Assembly (NCBI GenBank): GCA_030248215.1
Contig: JASANG010003970.1
Location: forward strand, 116,025 to 180,024
Direction: 5' to 3'
DNA length: 64,000 bases
From: Enoplolaimus lenunculus
Lineage: Eukaryota; Nematoda; Enoplea; Enoplida; Thoracostomopsidae
Below are positions 11,701 to 21,230 of the stretch, one piece after another. The position numbers were made by a program, and so were the translations under genes. The notes under the pieces are model-generated. The model made no database searches, was not told the DNA's origin, and saw only the letters and a program-made list of their open reading frames with translations. Within the stretch, counting starts at the first letter, position 1, and each line of letters opens with the position of its first letter.

Positions 11701-12144
11701 GCACTGGCGAGTTTGGTGGACCCCACCCTCAAGTTTGGGCCGAGCTCCCACCCGAGTCTGCTCCGGCACTGCAATTAAGTGCTATAAATTAAGAGAAATT
11801 ACTAATTAAAACATATTTACAAGCTGGGCGAGCCATGGCACTTTATGTATCCGGCATCAAAAATTGATCAGCTTATAGTTTAATTTAGAGTTATTGCATG
11901 GTGACAGCGACCCCCTCTAAACAAAGCGGGATGGGGCCAAAAACGCAACGCCGGCTGGTACATTTTGTACCACGCGTAACCTCATGAGTTGCACACTCTT
12001 GTATCATGCACTCTTCGATAAAATTCAACTCATTAATGCAATTCGACTGTGCGTACTTGAAATGCAAAACCGTTTAACTGCAAGTTATAAGATACGTTAC
12101 TTACCAACAACCATGTTGTCTATGGCAAATCCTGTGACTTGGTT
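2306..12144 (-). CDS. Cuticlin-like ZP-domain transmembrane protein, 9 exons, 5' end missing
   Basis: Exons, in transcript order on the minus strand: 12144-12105, 11281-11170, 10622-10541, 9602-9460, 8745-8600, 7311-7233, 6535-6367, 5032-3883, 2751-2306. All eight junctions are GT-AG and keep phase; the join gives 788 codons plus stop. Residues about 20-261 form a complete ZP module that ends ECAGVTPPNC, with the nematode-typical stretches HPQFITKVDRAY, MPSCVYTVRSG, ARVGDRLIHRWEC and FGMLVKNCFVNDGQG. A Gln/Pro/Gly/Ser-rich linker of about 380 residues follows, with a possible furin site RRAR, then a TM helix (about 664-688) and a cytoplasmic tail. Family knowledge: such proteins polymerise by the ZP domain in cuticle or apical matrix after release from the membrane. 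The signal-peptide exon, which should end in phase 0, was not found upstream. The long linker is unusual next to short cuticlins. Identity as a ZP protein is near certain; the exact paralogue is not known. Confidence 0.9.
2752..3882. other. Last intron of the ZP gene, with dispersed repeat
   Basis: Two related segments (about 2820-2900 and 3340-3420) share CACATACGTATTTTGGGCAA followed by a TTTACAAT stretch; further copies lie near 9755-9795 (inverted) and 29775-29850. Between them, at about 3020-3150, is a degraded tRNA-like stretch with GGGGTTCGAATCTTAG. No coding exon seen. Confidence 0.5.
3883..5032 (-). CDS. ZP protein exon, end of ZP domain and long low-complexity linker
   Basis: A 1,150-nt exon. 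The acceptor TTGCATTTTCAG precedes CCACCGAAC, so GVT of the previous exon continues as PPNC, the classic ZP end. The donor GTAAGT at 3882 gives phase 1. The reading frame runs on past the donor to a stop at 3770, but splicing at the strong donor joins perfectly to the TM exon. The product is a Q/S/G/P-rich linker with a dibasic KRHEQSR and an RRARS furin-like site before an acidic stretch. Confidence 0.85.
5248..5442. repeat. Long palindrome of the TGACTC family (family D), degraded
   Basis: The arms carry CTCCGAAATAGGC and ACACAAACTGAGTCAAATTC and their inverse, ending TTTTTTGCAGTGTCAC. It matches the better preserved copy at 21848-22046. Lies in the 5033-6366 intron of the ZP gene. Confidence 0.6.
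5610..5800. mobile_element. Family B MITE with TTAGGC interior
   Basis: Begins GGCCCATGTTACTTTAGGGG and ends CGCCCCTTAAAGTAACATTG GCC. The interior contains CTTAGGCTTAGAC repeats on both sides of TCATTTTTGCAACGC. Intronic in the ZP gene. Confidence 0.7.
6367..6535 (-). CDS. ZP protein exon, ZP-C core
   Basis: A 169-nt exon, acceptor GTTTCAG and donor GTAATT. It begins CPVFTPVIQG and contains YVEVWAYKFPDRSNLFFQCQ and IQICNKRENECAGVT: the F-K-F-P-D, F-F-Q-C and final Cys pattern of ZP-C. Confidence 0.92.
7233..7311 (-). CDS. ZP protein exon, ZP-C YGMLV/GQG segment
   Basis: A 79-nt exon, split-codon on both sides, acceptor TTTCAG and donor GTGAGT. It encodes AFGMLVKNCFVNDGQGSSVR and VLDSR, then half a Gly codon. 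It matches the family pattern YGMLVxxCxVxDGxG. Without it, the neighbouring exons do not join in phase. Confidence 0.9.
7592..7781. mobile_element. Family B MITE with TTAGGC interior
   Basis: Begins GGCCAATGTTACTTCAAAAG, ends GACGCCCCTTAATGTAACAT GGGCC. The flanks AGAAGTTT and AAAGGTTT are compatible with a diverged 8-bp duplication. Intronic in the ZP gene. Confidence 0.65.
8079..8273. mobile_element. Family A MITE, diverged copy
   Basis: Left part GAACGTAACAGTAGTAAATA, interior CCTAAGCCTAAACCTAAACG, right GGTCCGCCCCTGATCTAGAC ATAGACC. Intronic in the ZP gene, 50 bp before the 141-bp tandem duplication. Confidence 0.6.
8329..8610. repeat. 141-bp tandem duplication across an exon/intron boundary
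   Basis: Units 8329-8469 and 8470-8610 are nearly identical. They share ATAAACACGCTTCGTTTGAA, then CTTAGGCTTAGG and GGGTCACTCACGGTTATCAC. The right end of the second unit contains the last 10 bases of the ZP exon 8600-8745 and its GTGAGT donor; the first unit carries a dead copy of both. Confidence 0.88.
8600..8745 (-). CDS. ZP protein exon, ZP-N/ZP-C linker and ZP-C start
   Basis: A 146-nt exon, phase 2 in and phase 1 out, acceptor GTTTCAG and donor GTGAGT. It encodes MPSCVYTVRSGTLNGPVIRF and ARVGDRLIHRWECDN, the ZP-C opening. The last 10 coding bases and the donor lie in a 141-bp tandem duplication, so a second copy of this exon edge and donor lies in the intron at about 8459-8468. Confidence 0.92.
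9460..9602 (-). CDS. ZP protein exon, ZP-N end
   Basis: A 143-nt exon, acceptor CATTTCAG and donor GTAAGT. It encodes LQPHGMNYVLVFVV and then the diagnostic HPQFITKVDRAYNVRCFY. That is the fourth ZP-N Cys and the TKVDRAY motif shared by nematode cuticlins and arthropod ZP proteins. Confidence 0.92.
10222..10383. mobile_element. GC-rich foldback element (family I)
   Basis: Ends AGGGTTGCGCTATAC and GTACAGCACAACCCGCAACCCT. The interior is a set of CGTACG, CGTCACCG and GACGAACGGCGCC repeats in both orientations. Related copies: 21231-21536, 44939-45157, 46752-46896. Strikingly GC-rich against its surroundings. Confidence 0.6.
10541..10622 (-). CDS. ZP protein exon, ZP-N middle
   Basis: An 82-nt exon, acceptor ATTTCAG and donor GTACAA. 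It encodes 27 residues ending FTVRIGDCGMRRIRQ; the CG-M-R-R-x-R element follows the third ZP-N strand in this family. It joins in phase 0 to the next exon. Confidence 0.85.
10721..11015. repeat. Dispersed repeat of the ATCCGTTTCCG type (family G)
   Basis: Starts ACCGAATATCCGTTTCAG and runs through CGGTAAAAATCGGTG, ATGCATCC and AATTTATGCACGC to GTTTTCCGTTTCG. Other copies lie at 13955-14334, 38622-38908, 49228-49545 and 59826-60112, often ending CCGTTATTTTTACTATCCG. The mechanism of spread is not clear to me. Confidence 0.55.
11170..11281 (-). CDS. ZP protein exon, ZP-N beginning
   Basis: A 112-nt exon, phase 1 in and phase 2 out, acceptor TTTTTTAG and donor GTAAGT. It encodes EPQVQCAEDT, then FTGNVFIKGK and TQC. 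This is the first Cys and the F-x-G-x-(V/I)-(Y/F)-(V/I)-K-G signature that opens ZP-N in cuticlins. Confidence 0.88.
11385..11480 (+). repeat. tRNA-like SINE fragment
   Basis: Contains TATAGCTGAGTGGTGATGAT (box A-like) and CGATCCGAATCCTGG (box B-like). It matches the tRNA-like core of the piggyBac-type elements at 52776, 56337 and 61274. No intact tRNA fold. Confidence 0.5.
12105..12144 (-). CDS. ZP protein exon, start of ectodomain
   Basis: A 40-nt exon with acceptor AATTTCAG and donor GTAAGT. It encodes NQVTGFAIDNMVV plus the first base of an Asp codon. It just precedes the ZP module (next residues EPQVQC). It starts in phase 0, so at least one further 5' exon with the signal peptide must exist. 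Confidence 0.75.
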
Positions 12145-12785
12145 CTGAAATTTTGAAATAAATTTCTAAAATTAGCTGTATTTTGCACTAACTATATTTT
12201 AAAGCACATTAGTCGAAGTTACTATCGGTTCTGGATAACTCATATGATGTCCTCAATGCATCATACGAGAGCGTCGTGTGCCCTACATAGCGATTGGCAT
12301 CGGAAGGGCTAGCTTCGGCCGTGTATTGCAATCGAAGTTATAGTATATCGGAACCGGAAAGTTAAAGAAATATTAAAAATCTCTTTGCCAAAAATTTATT
12401 TTTATGGCTTTTAATGGTGTAACCGCACTGTTTAGAATGCCAAAATCCTGAATCAAATGCAGTAGCTCGAAGTGTACGGTAAATTATGGAGTATGACACA
12501 AACTTTGCCAATACACGCTCACAGACAATTTTAGAAAAATGGGTAAGAATAATATGCCATTTTTTGCTAAACATTCCAATGAGACAAATTTTCAATACCG
12601 AAAATAGCGGAAAATTCCCGTGAAAAAATACTGGATTTATTACCGGAACCGGATAGTGAAAAATACCGGATTTAATTACTGAAACTTGAATTACGGTTGC
12701 CCGTGCAAGTGGTGGTATACACATTTCAATAAAAATACCAATACAATACGATATATATAGCCATTGTGGCGAAGCGTTTGCATTA
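12145..12785. other. Intergenic or 5' intron, nothing recognised
   Basis: AT-rich unique sequence. I looked on the minus strand for a signal-peptide exon of the ZP gene ending in phase 0 before a GT donor and did not find a convincing one here or up to about 20 kb. Confidence 0.4.
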
Positions 12786-12978
12786 GGCCTATGTAAAGAT
12801 CAGGGGCGGATCGTTGTTCTGCGGGACTAGAAAAAGTAAGCTTAAGCTTTAGACTAATTTTTTTGCTTGGCTTAGGCTTACGCTTAGGAATATGCTCATT
12901 CTTACGATTAGGCTTACGCTTAGGCTTAGGCTTACATATGCTTATAATACTGTTCCGCCACTGTTCTTTACATTGGCC
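12786..12978. mobile_element. Family A MITE (inverted orientation)
   Basis: Begins GGCCTATGTAAAGATCAGGG, ends CGCCACTGTTCTTTACATTG GCC. The interior reads TTAGGCTTACGCTTAGGAAT, the complement of the array seen in other copies. Flanks share GCATTA. Confidence 0.72.
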
Positions 12979-13195
12979 GCATTACTGCGTAAGTCAGTGG
13001 TTTCAGGAGCCAGTTGGGGTACTTTGTAAAGGTTTATATTTGACCGATAAGTGTAACAATATTAAACTTGAACAACTGTACTGCATTTAATAAGGAATTA
13101 CTATATTTTATGTTGAAACCATGAGAGCAGGCATTTGTAACGCGTTCAGTTGCGGTTTACCTGCATTCTTTAAGTAATTTTAACATAAGTAGGTA

Positions 13196-13613
13196 CTGCA
13201 GTGACCCGAATAAGAGGATGGAGTAGTGGGGATCTCCGGTTTGAGTTTCAGTCAATAGGAGTCCGTATCCCTAATAAGAGTCCGTAAAACGGTTAGAGTC
13301 ACTAAACCCTAATTAGAGGCCATAAATGTCATTTGTCTCTATTTGTAATGCATAAATAACTCCAGTCCGTATTAAAGTTGAGTTCGAAACTTTAAAGCAT
13401 ACTTAAGCTTTGAAAGTACATTCTGAAGTATAACAATGCATTATCGCTCAAGGTTTCGATACAAGGCAAATAAACGTTTAATTCAACGGATAATTGCAGT
13501 ACCGGAAACATCAGTAACGAAATAACAGTCAGCGACCAAATAATAAGGAGGGGGGTACCCTCTGGAGAGGTTAAATAATTATCAGTCTCCCCTCTTTATT
13601 CGGGTCACTACAG
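13196..13613. mobile_element. Family E TA-flanked MITE (GACCCGAATAAGAG ends)
   Basis: Inverted termini CTGCAGTGACCCGAATAAGA and TCTTTATTCGGGTCACTACAG, with TA at 13194-13195 and 13614-13615 as target duplication. About 418 bp. The interior includes CCCTAATAAGAGTCCGTA and TTCAACGGATAATTGCAGTA. Other copies at 22395, 42432 and 63334. Confidence 0.75.
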
Positions 13614-13954
13614 TATATACAATAAATGTAGAAATCTGCAACTTTTTCAGCTTAATTTCTGCGAATGCAGCCTTTATTTGCACACCCCAATCTAACATTC
13701 TCTCGTTGTCCATAACTTAAAAACTGCTTACAATTCGGCAGTGAAGTATTAATGAAACAAACAGCAGGATAACTGGATTAAAGCATAGATTCAGCAATGA
13801 GCTGAATCCGTATGATCTTTTCTCGCGTTCTTTCATTGTTGTTTCGGGACTGGTATTTTCTGACCGCGAAATCAAACTACTCGTTTGGTAATATTATGAC
13901 AGTCTATAAAAAATAAACTTAATTCAAATTATAATACTGCTTTATGTGTTACCT

Positions 13955-14334
13955 TAACCGGATATCCGTTCCTGTTTACGGTAAAATCGGTGTTTGTTTC
14001 CGGTAAAAATCGGTATTCGTTTCCGTTTTCGTTATAGAAATATCGGAAATTCTGTTATTTTTACGCTCAAAATTAGTTATTAATCAGGTATGTATCTCAC
14101 AATTTTTCATTAGAGATATGCTGCAATTATTCTAAATGAAATACAAATTAATACGAAATTCATCCAAAATGTTTTTGAAATTTTAGAAAGCCCGGTAAAT
14201 ATTTGCACGCCTCACAATTGTATTGGCAGAAAAATAAAACAAAATATTTGAAACTGTTATTATCCGTTTTCCGTTTCCGTTATTCTACCCGTTTGCGTTA
14301 TTTTTACTATCCGTTTACACCATGTTTCCGATCA
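13955..14334. repeat. Family G dispersed repeat, longest copy
   Basis: From ACCGGATATCCGTTCCTG through CGGTAAAAATCGGTATTCG and ATTTGCACGCCTCACAATTG to TTTTTACTATCCGTTTACAC. The spurious ORF at 14203 derives from it. Confidence 0.55.
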
Positions 14335-14955
14335 ACTTCCTTCAATTTTACCAGTGAGATACGTTTAATTTTTAAATTAACCATGTATACCCACGAGAAC
14401 TTCAAAACTAGCCCTTTGCCGGGCACACGATCCGTTTTTTGTCGTTTGGGCAGGCCTGCGTCCTCCGAGCCCGCATCCTTGTGACGCGGAACCAAAATTT
14501 TTATGGAAATAAAATTTCAAAATAATGTAATGGTATTTTGCTTATTTCCAAATCTAAATTTCACATTCGGAACCGAAACCGTCAGAAAATCAGGCTAATA
14601 TCTGCATATCTCAAATGAAGCTAAGTCTCGAACCGCTACCGTCCTACTGCCAAGGTTTCCTGTGGACACTTGGCCTTACAAGCCTTTGCACAACCCTTTG
14701 CTTTCAACTGACTTACCCTGTGATCGGATTATTGTGGATTTTTTAAAGTTATCGCTTGGAAAATAGACACAAATAATGTTATCATTTATGGCATGGTTTA
14801 TCATACATTAATAATCTTATATAACTCAATCTTCGTTATTATTAATTATAAATTGGTAATAATTTTCTGAAAATGTATAACTGTTCTCATATTTTGAAAT
14901 ACAAAATCTACGTTTAATATGAGAATAGTTTCAAGGTTTTTGAACGTATTGCTCA

Positions 14956-15367
14956 ACACTGTAAACTCCAATGAGTTGATTAATGAACTCAGCTAGTCGG
15001 TTTCGTTTTGTTTCTGAGATAATAATTGTAAACATTGACTCACTCTGAATTGAACTGTTTTTCAATCTAGAGTTGACTTTATTCTGAATGAATTGTTTAG
15101 TTAATTCAGGCATGTAGCCAGCTCACCTTGCTGAGGGGGCAGAAAAAATTTCAGGGGGGCATTAAAGGGTTTTCAATGACTTATAAGCAAGGTTGAAAAT
15201 TTTCTAACGGGAACCAAAAATTTTCCAGGGGGGCGGAGCCCCCTGGTCACGACCCTTGGCTACGGGCCCGAGTTAATTCAGAATCTCACAATTCTCAGTT
15301 GCGATTGTCCTAACTCAGACTGAGCGACTCTCAAAATCATTCTGAGTCAAAATTAACTCACTGAAAT
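14956..15367. mobile_element. Family C MITE (GAGTTGATTAA type) split by a nested insertion
   Basis: Left ACACTGTAAACTCCAATGAG, then TTGATTAATGAACTCAGC; right TCTGAGTCAAAATTAACTCA. A family F element sits at 15110-15270 inside it. The outer right end is eroded. Confidence 0.65.
15110..15270. mobile_element. Family F element nested in family C, 11-bp target duplication
   Basis: Left GCATGTAGCCAGCTCACCTT, right CCTTGGCTACGGGCCCG. Exact duplication AGTTAATTCAG at 15099-15109 and 15271-15281. The interior has GAAAATTTTCTAACGGG and GGGGGGCGGAGCCCCC. 9-11-bp duplications suggest a Mutator-like source, which is an inference. Confidence 0.7.
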
Positions 15368-15550
15368 GTTGAAGTGCAGCATCTAAAACCAGTTGGTGAT
15401 AGGCTATGTAACTGTTGAACCAAACTGCTGCTAAATCAAATACTCGTCTATTCCCCGTGCTTTTCAATGTATCTTTAGATTCGCCGCTTATACAATCCTC
15501 TTGTTTAAGGACCTGAGCGTCAATTGGTGTACCACTCAGTTGAGAATCAG

Positions 15551-16311
15551 GGTTGAAGCCGGCCCGGGCCAATCGCCGTGGGCCTAAGCGGGCCGAGCTC
15601 TGGCGAGTGCGCAATCTTTGGGCCCATGAGCCGGAGTAAATCGGAGCAGTGCGTGACCTTTTTGTCCCATGAGCCCATGAAATAGACCACTGGTTTGATA
15701 TTGTAATACAATTTAGATATGTATTTTTGACCTAAATTCTTTTCAATTTTCAGAAATACTGCGGTTATTGCGTAGCAAGAATTTTGAAAAGTAGGGTTAC
15801 GTTCTGCGAAAATTTGGAAGAGCAGTTTCTTGAGCTCCGAAATCGCAATCATTTGCATCTATACGGATGTAAAACGTTTCGTAAGCCCACTGTACTAACG
15901 AAGCGAGCTTGATGGCTATTGAGGATCTTGGACTGCCGACGTTTCAGCTGCTACTTAACGAAATCTGTTAATCACTGGTGTGAAAACACAGCGCTACTTC
16001 TATTGTTATCCAAGACCACTAGACGCGTACTTGGTATACAAGCTATTATGGACGATTCCGGTCGGCATTTTAGTAAAGATGGCAACGTAGTATCCGGGAA
16101 TCGCAGCCTTTTGCGTCCGTCTGTCATTAGAGCTCTTGTGGCTATGAAGGAAACTGCACTGAACAATATTTGGTGAAATATGTAAAATAGTGTTGTTTAT
16201 ATGGTTGGCTTATATTTTGTTTTCTGTTCTAAACCTATTTAAAATTCGCGGGCCCGGGTCCAAGTGGGCCGGGCCATGGCCCTAAAAAACAGGCCGATTC
16301 CAACCTTGTTG
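15551..16311 (+). mobile_element. hAT transposon remnant with C-terminal dimerisation domain
   Basis: Bounded by inverted termini AGGGTTGAAGCCGGCC (left) and GGCCGATTCCAACCTT (right), with GC-rich subterminal GGGCCGGGC motifs in an AT-rich setting. Plus-strand residues from 15964 to 16172 read NHWCENTALLLLLSKTTRRV, then GIQAIMD and FSKDGNVVSGNRSLLRPSVI, ending ALVAMKE. This is the hAT C-terminal dimerisation domain (WW-x-x-N, LS-x-x-A-R-x-x-L, FS-x-x-G, R-x-x-L-x-P, V-x-x-L-V). The rest of the transposase is deleted, so the element is a non-autonomous relic. Confidence 0.72.
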
Positions 16312-16814
16312 AAAATACGGCCTGTTGATCGAAATGATTTTAAAGTTAATTTATGGATGGATTTTATTTTGCCGAAAAAAATAAATTTGAAAACTAAGAT
16401 AATGATTAAACGTTAATCTTTTAAGAATTTGATATGTGAGTATGGTTTCAATCAGCATACAGAGCGCTTTTGTAAGAAAATTTTCTAATTAGCAGCTCGT
16501 TAGCTTGATATTTAAACTATGTGACAAAGTTATCTTTTACCATTTTTAGTTAAGCATCTTCCACAATAATTTGTATACGCCAGGATAATTCTTTAAAACC
16601 TGTGCACTAAATGTCAAAGCGATAAAAACATGAAACGCTCGTGTCATAGAACTTCAAGAATATCAGAGGCGTGCACCGGTAATTTTTATGGAGCGCGGGT
16701 GATGAACGTTGGATGTTTTAGGCTTTGCTGGCTTGGTTACTGTAGATCTGGTACGTCTACTTAGCTACTGAAGCTTTTTACTTTGTAGTACAGAGAACAA
16801 CCGATAAATTTTAC
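16312..16814. other. AT-rich spacer, nothing recognised
   Basis: No open frame with coding character, no repeat shared with the rest of the window. Confidence 0.4.
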
Positions 16815-17046
16815 AGGCCCTAACTCAGAATAAGTTGAATTGCTGAGTCTGAGTAAAGGACAATCAGTACTTAAAATTGTGAGTGTTGTCAACTCATTTA
16901 AAATGAATTAAACAACTCATACGGAATAAAGTCAACTCAGAATGAAAATCAGATCAATTCAGAGTGAGTTATTTACTGTTATTAAGTCAAAAACAATTAA
17001 CACGCTAGCTGACCTGATTAATCAACTCATTGGAATTTACAGTGTT
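16815..17046. mobile_element. Family C MITE, inverted copy
   Basis: CTAACTCAGAATAAGTTGAA at the left and TCATTGGAATTTACAGTGT at the right; the interior carries the same runs of AACTCA/TGAGTT. The left terminus is lost. Confidence 0.62.
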
Positions 17047-18221
17047 GGCTGTTTTGTACAGTTTGGGTTTCAAACCCGTCAGCGTCTTATTAATATTTTT
17101 GCCAGGCTAAGATAGAACCACTACCAATAATTTGTTAAGATACTTGAGTCCATTTAAAACAAGAGCTAGTGAACGAAAAATTCAACGAAAGTTTAAAACG
17201 CAACTCATGTTGCTGAGTTGTGTTTGACACGCAGGCGCGCTCAGCTGTCATTGATACTGAAACAGAAGCTGCGTTCAATTTTCGCAAATTTAAATAAAAT
17301 TTCAAAATTTCAAAAAAATGAATAGGAAACGAAACAGTTTTCTTATTTTTCGCTCTCAAACAAGTGACTTTTGCACAAAAATCGCTCACAAATTAAGAGT
17401 ATAAGTTGAGTCGAAAAGTTTTTTTCAATGATTTTCTTGTTTCATAATGTGAACTTTGTTACGGTTTCGCAATTTTCTTTTTTCTTTTTTTCAATTTCAA
17501 TTGTTTCTTAAAATTTCGTAATTTCTGCTTTATTTTTTTCTGTTTAAAATTATGTTGCTTAATCAGGAATTGCGGCATCCTTTGCTCGATTCAACGATCG
17601 TTTGTTTTTTCCTTAAATTTTCAATTTCACTTTTCATTTGGAAAAAAACGATGATGAGTCATTTTTAAAATTGTAACTTAATTTTCAAACTTTTTCTGAT
17701 TTTTTGGACTTGAGTTTAAGGGCATCCCCACGGTTGGTCATTGGGGACCATGCCCCACCTTTCCGAAATTGGTTGGTGCCCCCCAAAATACGATCGATCT
17801 AAAAGTAATCAATTTTAAATTGCAATTGTAGGGGACCCCTAAATTATTCGGTGCCCCCCTGAATACAATTTTTTCCAGATGTCCCTGGTTGAATTCGTAG
17901 ATTGAAACATTCGTTCAGTTTTAACTTTACAAAGCATTAAGTCATGTTTGATACTTCCCGGTAAATTTCAATAATTTTTTATGCCGGTAAATAGCAAAAC
18001 TTTCGTTAAACTTTTGCATTTTTCTAAAATATTCAATATTTGGCTATGTGCTTTCTAAGTCCTCTAAGGAGCCCGGATAGGGTTGTCATTTTTGGGTTTC
18101 AAATTTTTTTTCATAACCAGCCACGGCGAAACCATGAATGCTCAACGTGTAACTTCGATTTGAGTTGAATGCAATTTGCAGCTAATACTAGCAATATTTT
18201 ACATTTGTCGCCGTTCAGCTA
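17047..18221. other. AT-rich spacer, no gene seen
   Basis: Contains poly-T tracts (17480-17550) and a stretch at about 17720-17875 with repeated GGTGCCCCCC motifs that may be a degraded element. Nothing codes. Confidence 0.35.
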
Positions 18222-18440
18222 TTGGACTGCGGAACAGTATTATAAGCTTATTCCTAAGCCTATGCCTAAGCGTAAAGAATGAGTTTATTCCTAACCCTAA
18301 GCCTAAGCCTAAGTGTAAGAATGAGTTTATTCCTAAGCCTAAGCTTAAGCCTAAACCAAGCAAAAAATTAGTTTAAAGCTTAAGCTTATTCTATTGCAGT
18401 CCCATAGAAAAACGTTCCGCCCCTGATCATTACATGGGCC
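18222..18440. mobile_element. Family A MITE
   Basis: Left CTGCGGAACAGTATTATAAG, interior CCTAAGCCTAAGTGTAAGAA, right GTTCCGCCCCTGATCATTAC ATGGGCC. The left outermost bases are diverged. Confidence 0.68.
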
Positions 18441-20218
18441 AAAGTTTGGCAAATATTGTGGCAAGTTTAGCAATATGCTACACGGTATGGCAGATGCGCA
18501 AATTTTTGACTTTTCTCACGCGATAAATGAAAGAATCTCTTGAGCCAGAAGCCAGACGCAATTTTAGTACTAAATCATTAATACAAATGTTTCGATTCGC
18601 TATGGGTGACACTGAACTTCTTATAGCACCTTAAACTCAGTTATTGTTAACAGTGACTCATACACCACCCACTGGCCATTGTTCAAATACAAAATTTGAC
18701 ACTTTTTTCAAGATTTTAAATTTAATTAAATTTTCAAATTAAAAAAACTTGGTCTGTTATTCTTTTTCTCTTCTTTCTTAAATTTGAGTTTCTCGGCCCC
18801 GATCCACAGGGCGGCCTTTCGTCAGCGGATATGGTGTACCGGATATAGGATGTTGGGCACCGCTTAAAATGCTACCGGAGAAAAATGTCTAAAAAAATTG
18901 AAACATTTAAGTTATTTATCTTGTAAAAAGATTGTGATTTTAAGTAGATTGTTCGAAAAAAGCGCTTGCGTCAAACAGTAGGGGGGTGTTACATTTTGCA
19001 CCCCCCTTTATCACAACAGCGCTCGCTTGCCGATCAATAGCTAGTTTTCACTTGAACAATGAACTCATACAGACAGCGAGAGAGTACAAGTGAATTTGAA
19101 TAGAAAAAATTTGTGGAAATAAAATGATTGAAAATTTTTTGAAATTTTAAACTTTGAAATATAGTACGTAAAACTAGAGTTGCGATAGAATTAGCATCAG
19201 ACTCGCACACAATCACTTCAAACACAATGACAAAAGGTAGTGAAAATAGGTCAAATGAAGATCACATAGGGTATATGAAAACTCAAATTTTCTATATGTT
19301 ATCATAGCATTATAAGCATGGCCGATGGCAGATATAAGGGCCGCCCAGGCCTATGGCGTTTGAACAGAGATCAAACCAAAATTTTGTATGAAGATTTAGC
19401 GTTTAAAATTGCGTTTGGCTTCTCGTTCGCTTCGATATCAAACTTGTTTTCGCTATTAAATATGACATAGTCCCCGGTGGATTGAAATTCCTCGATCCAC
19501 CAATGTGACTATAGTGGACTCTATAGACTCACGTGCAAAACTGCTCACTAACAAAAAGCACGCGAGTAAACGCAAACTCGAGGTCGTGCGCGTGGTGAGC
19601 ATTTGACTCATTCTGAACTGAAATCGAAAATTTTACTATTGAAACTGAGAAGTGTCCTCGTTGTGAAACAAAACATTTTTTTGCTAAAATTTCAAACTAA
19701 ACTTTTTTGTCAATTTTTTGTGTGGGCAGCCTCGCTATAACTTGCCACCCCCGATACGGAAGCAGGTGTCGGGGGAGGTGAGGCAGTGTTGTACACAACG
19801 ACAGAGTTCAGTTTGCGTAGCATCTCCGGTTTTAAGTAATAGAGAAAATATGAAAAGAAAATATTCTAATTGAGTGAAAATACATTTTTTTCAATTTAAT
19901 ACAAAAAGTTTAAGGATAGAAAATTATAAAACGCATAGCATCTCCGGTTTTGAGTAATAAAATCGTTATAAGCATAGTTATTTAATTTTTATAAATAATA
20001 TCTTTTCTGCTTTGTCTAATTTTAAGGAAATTCAAAGTTGACTCAAAACAACTGTGGCTGAAAATAGAAAATAGCAGACGGTGGGAGGGAGGTAGATTTA
20101 AACTGGTTGATGCAATACAATTAATGATGTAAAAACAATGATTGGACGCTTGTAACAATGATAGGTGGGGCTGTATCCTGTGCAACGTAATAGAAATAAT
20201 AAATATAATACAAAATAC
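18441..20218. other. AT-rich spacer, no gene seen
   Basis: Contains short hairpin-forming GC patches (about 18985-19020 GGGGGGTGTT with its inverse; 19735-19775 CCCCCGATACGG with its inverse) and a duplicated phrase GCATCTCCGGTTTTGAGTAA (19818 and 19936). No supported feature. Confidence 0.35.
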
Positions 20219-20366
20219 ATAATAAAAAAAACAAAATAAAACTTTTTGGATGGGCACCAAGAAGGAAGGAAAAAAGGAGAAAAAAAACCAAACAAAAAAA
20301 AAAAAAAAAAAAAAAAAACACCAACAAAAACTACGACTACAACGAAAAAAACACAAAAAAAACAAC
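20219..20366. repeat. A-rich low-complexity tract
   Basis: Runs of A including one uninterrupted run of over 20. Apparent Phe-rich ORFs on the minus strand are composition artefacts. It could be the poly-A end of an old retroposon, but no body was recognised upstream. Confidence 0.6.
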
Positions 20367-20883
20367 AACCCGCATTAACGTATAACTGAATCTGAGAAAC
20401 ACTCAACGTAGAATATGTAAATGAACATTTTGTCCACAGTGAATAGCACCTATCACTAGTTGGTAATAGATCGCGTATCTTTTAGAACCTATGAATTCTA
20501 TTCCACACTGAGACACAGCTTGACACAAGTGTAAGGAGACGGTAAAGTTTACAACCAACTCAAATTGATTTTGCTCACTCTATGTTACAAGGTTAAATCT
20601 GGTTAAAATTTTGCAGACCTCTAACGGGGGTGTGGTTCATTTTCTGGTTCGCCTTGGATTTTGCCGACAAACTTTGATATTCGTGCACCTAATATAACTC
20701 ACTCGATTTCAAATGAGGTTTAGCACTAAGATTGAAACCCTGGACTCTCAATCGGGACGCGGTTTTAATATGAAAATCCGACTATAAGAGCGTGACGGTT
20801 GATCCCAATGACGCGGTCGTGTCCGATAGAGAATTGAACCACGGTGTAACTGAAGGATATTCGTTTCCGGTATTTTGATCACC

Positions 20884-21062
20884 AGTGGCGGATCCAGGAT
20901 CTCAAAATGGGGGGGGGGCAAAATTTAACAGGTAACAAACTTATTTTCGACCCACACACAAACCACGAACTATTGTCACAAAATTGCTAAGTATATAATT
21001 TGTGTCGAGATGCTGTTGGGGGGAGCCACGGCCAGGGTGGGCCCCCCATGGATCCGCCATTG
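20884..21062. mobile_element. hAT-type MITE (GTGGCGGATCCA ends)
   Basis: Left CAGTGGCGGATCCAGGATCT, right GGGCCCCCCATGGATCCGCC. A second copy at 39807-39970 shares ACACAAACCACGAACTATTG and GAGATGCTGTTGGGGGG. The CAGNGGCGGATCC terminus is typical of hAT elements. Confidence 0.7.
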
Positions 21063-21230
21063 TTGATCACTTTTCTCGTTTTCGTTATTTTTACTATCCG
21101 TTTGCAGCCTGAAATAGAGACACTGCAACTAAATTCATGCAGAGTGAGAAAAGATTATTCTCTAAGCATATATTTTTATAAAGTCATATGTTACAAGGTT
21201 TATCTGAAATGAGTATACATGGTCAGTTGC

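Noticed and set aside
13130-13170. Minus-strand MLKLLKEC with a GT donor as the ZP signal-peptide exon
   Set aside because: Phase 2 at the donor does not match the phase 0 needed, and the peptide is not signal-like.
19982-20406. Three overlapping Phe-rich minus-strand ORFs
   Set aside because: Translation of an A-rich low-complexity tract.
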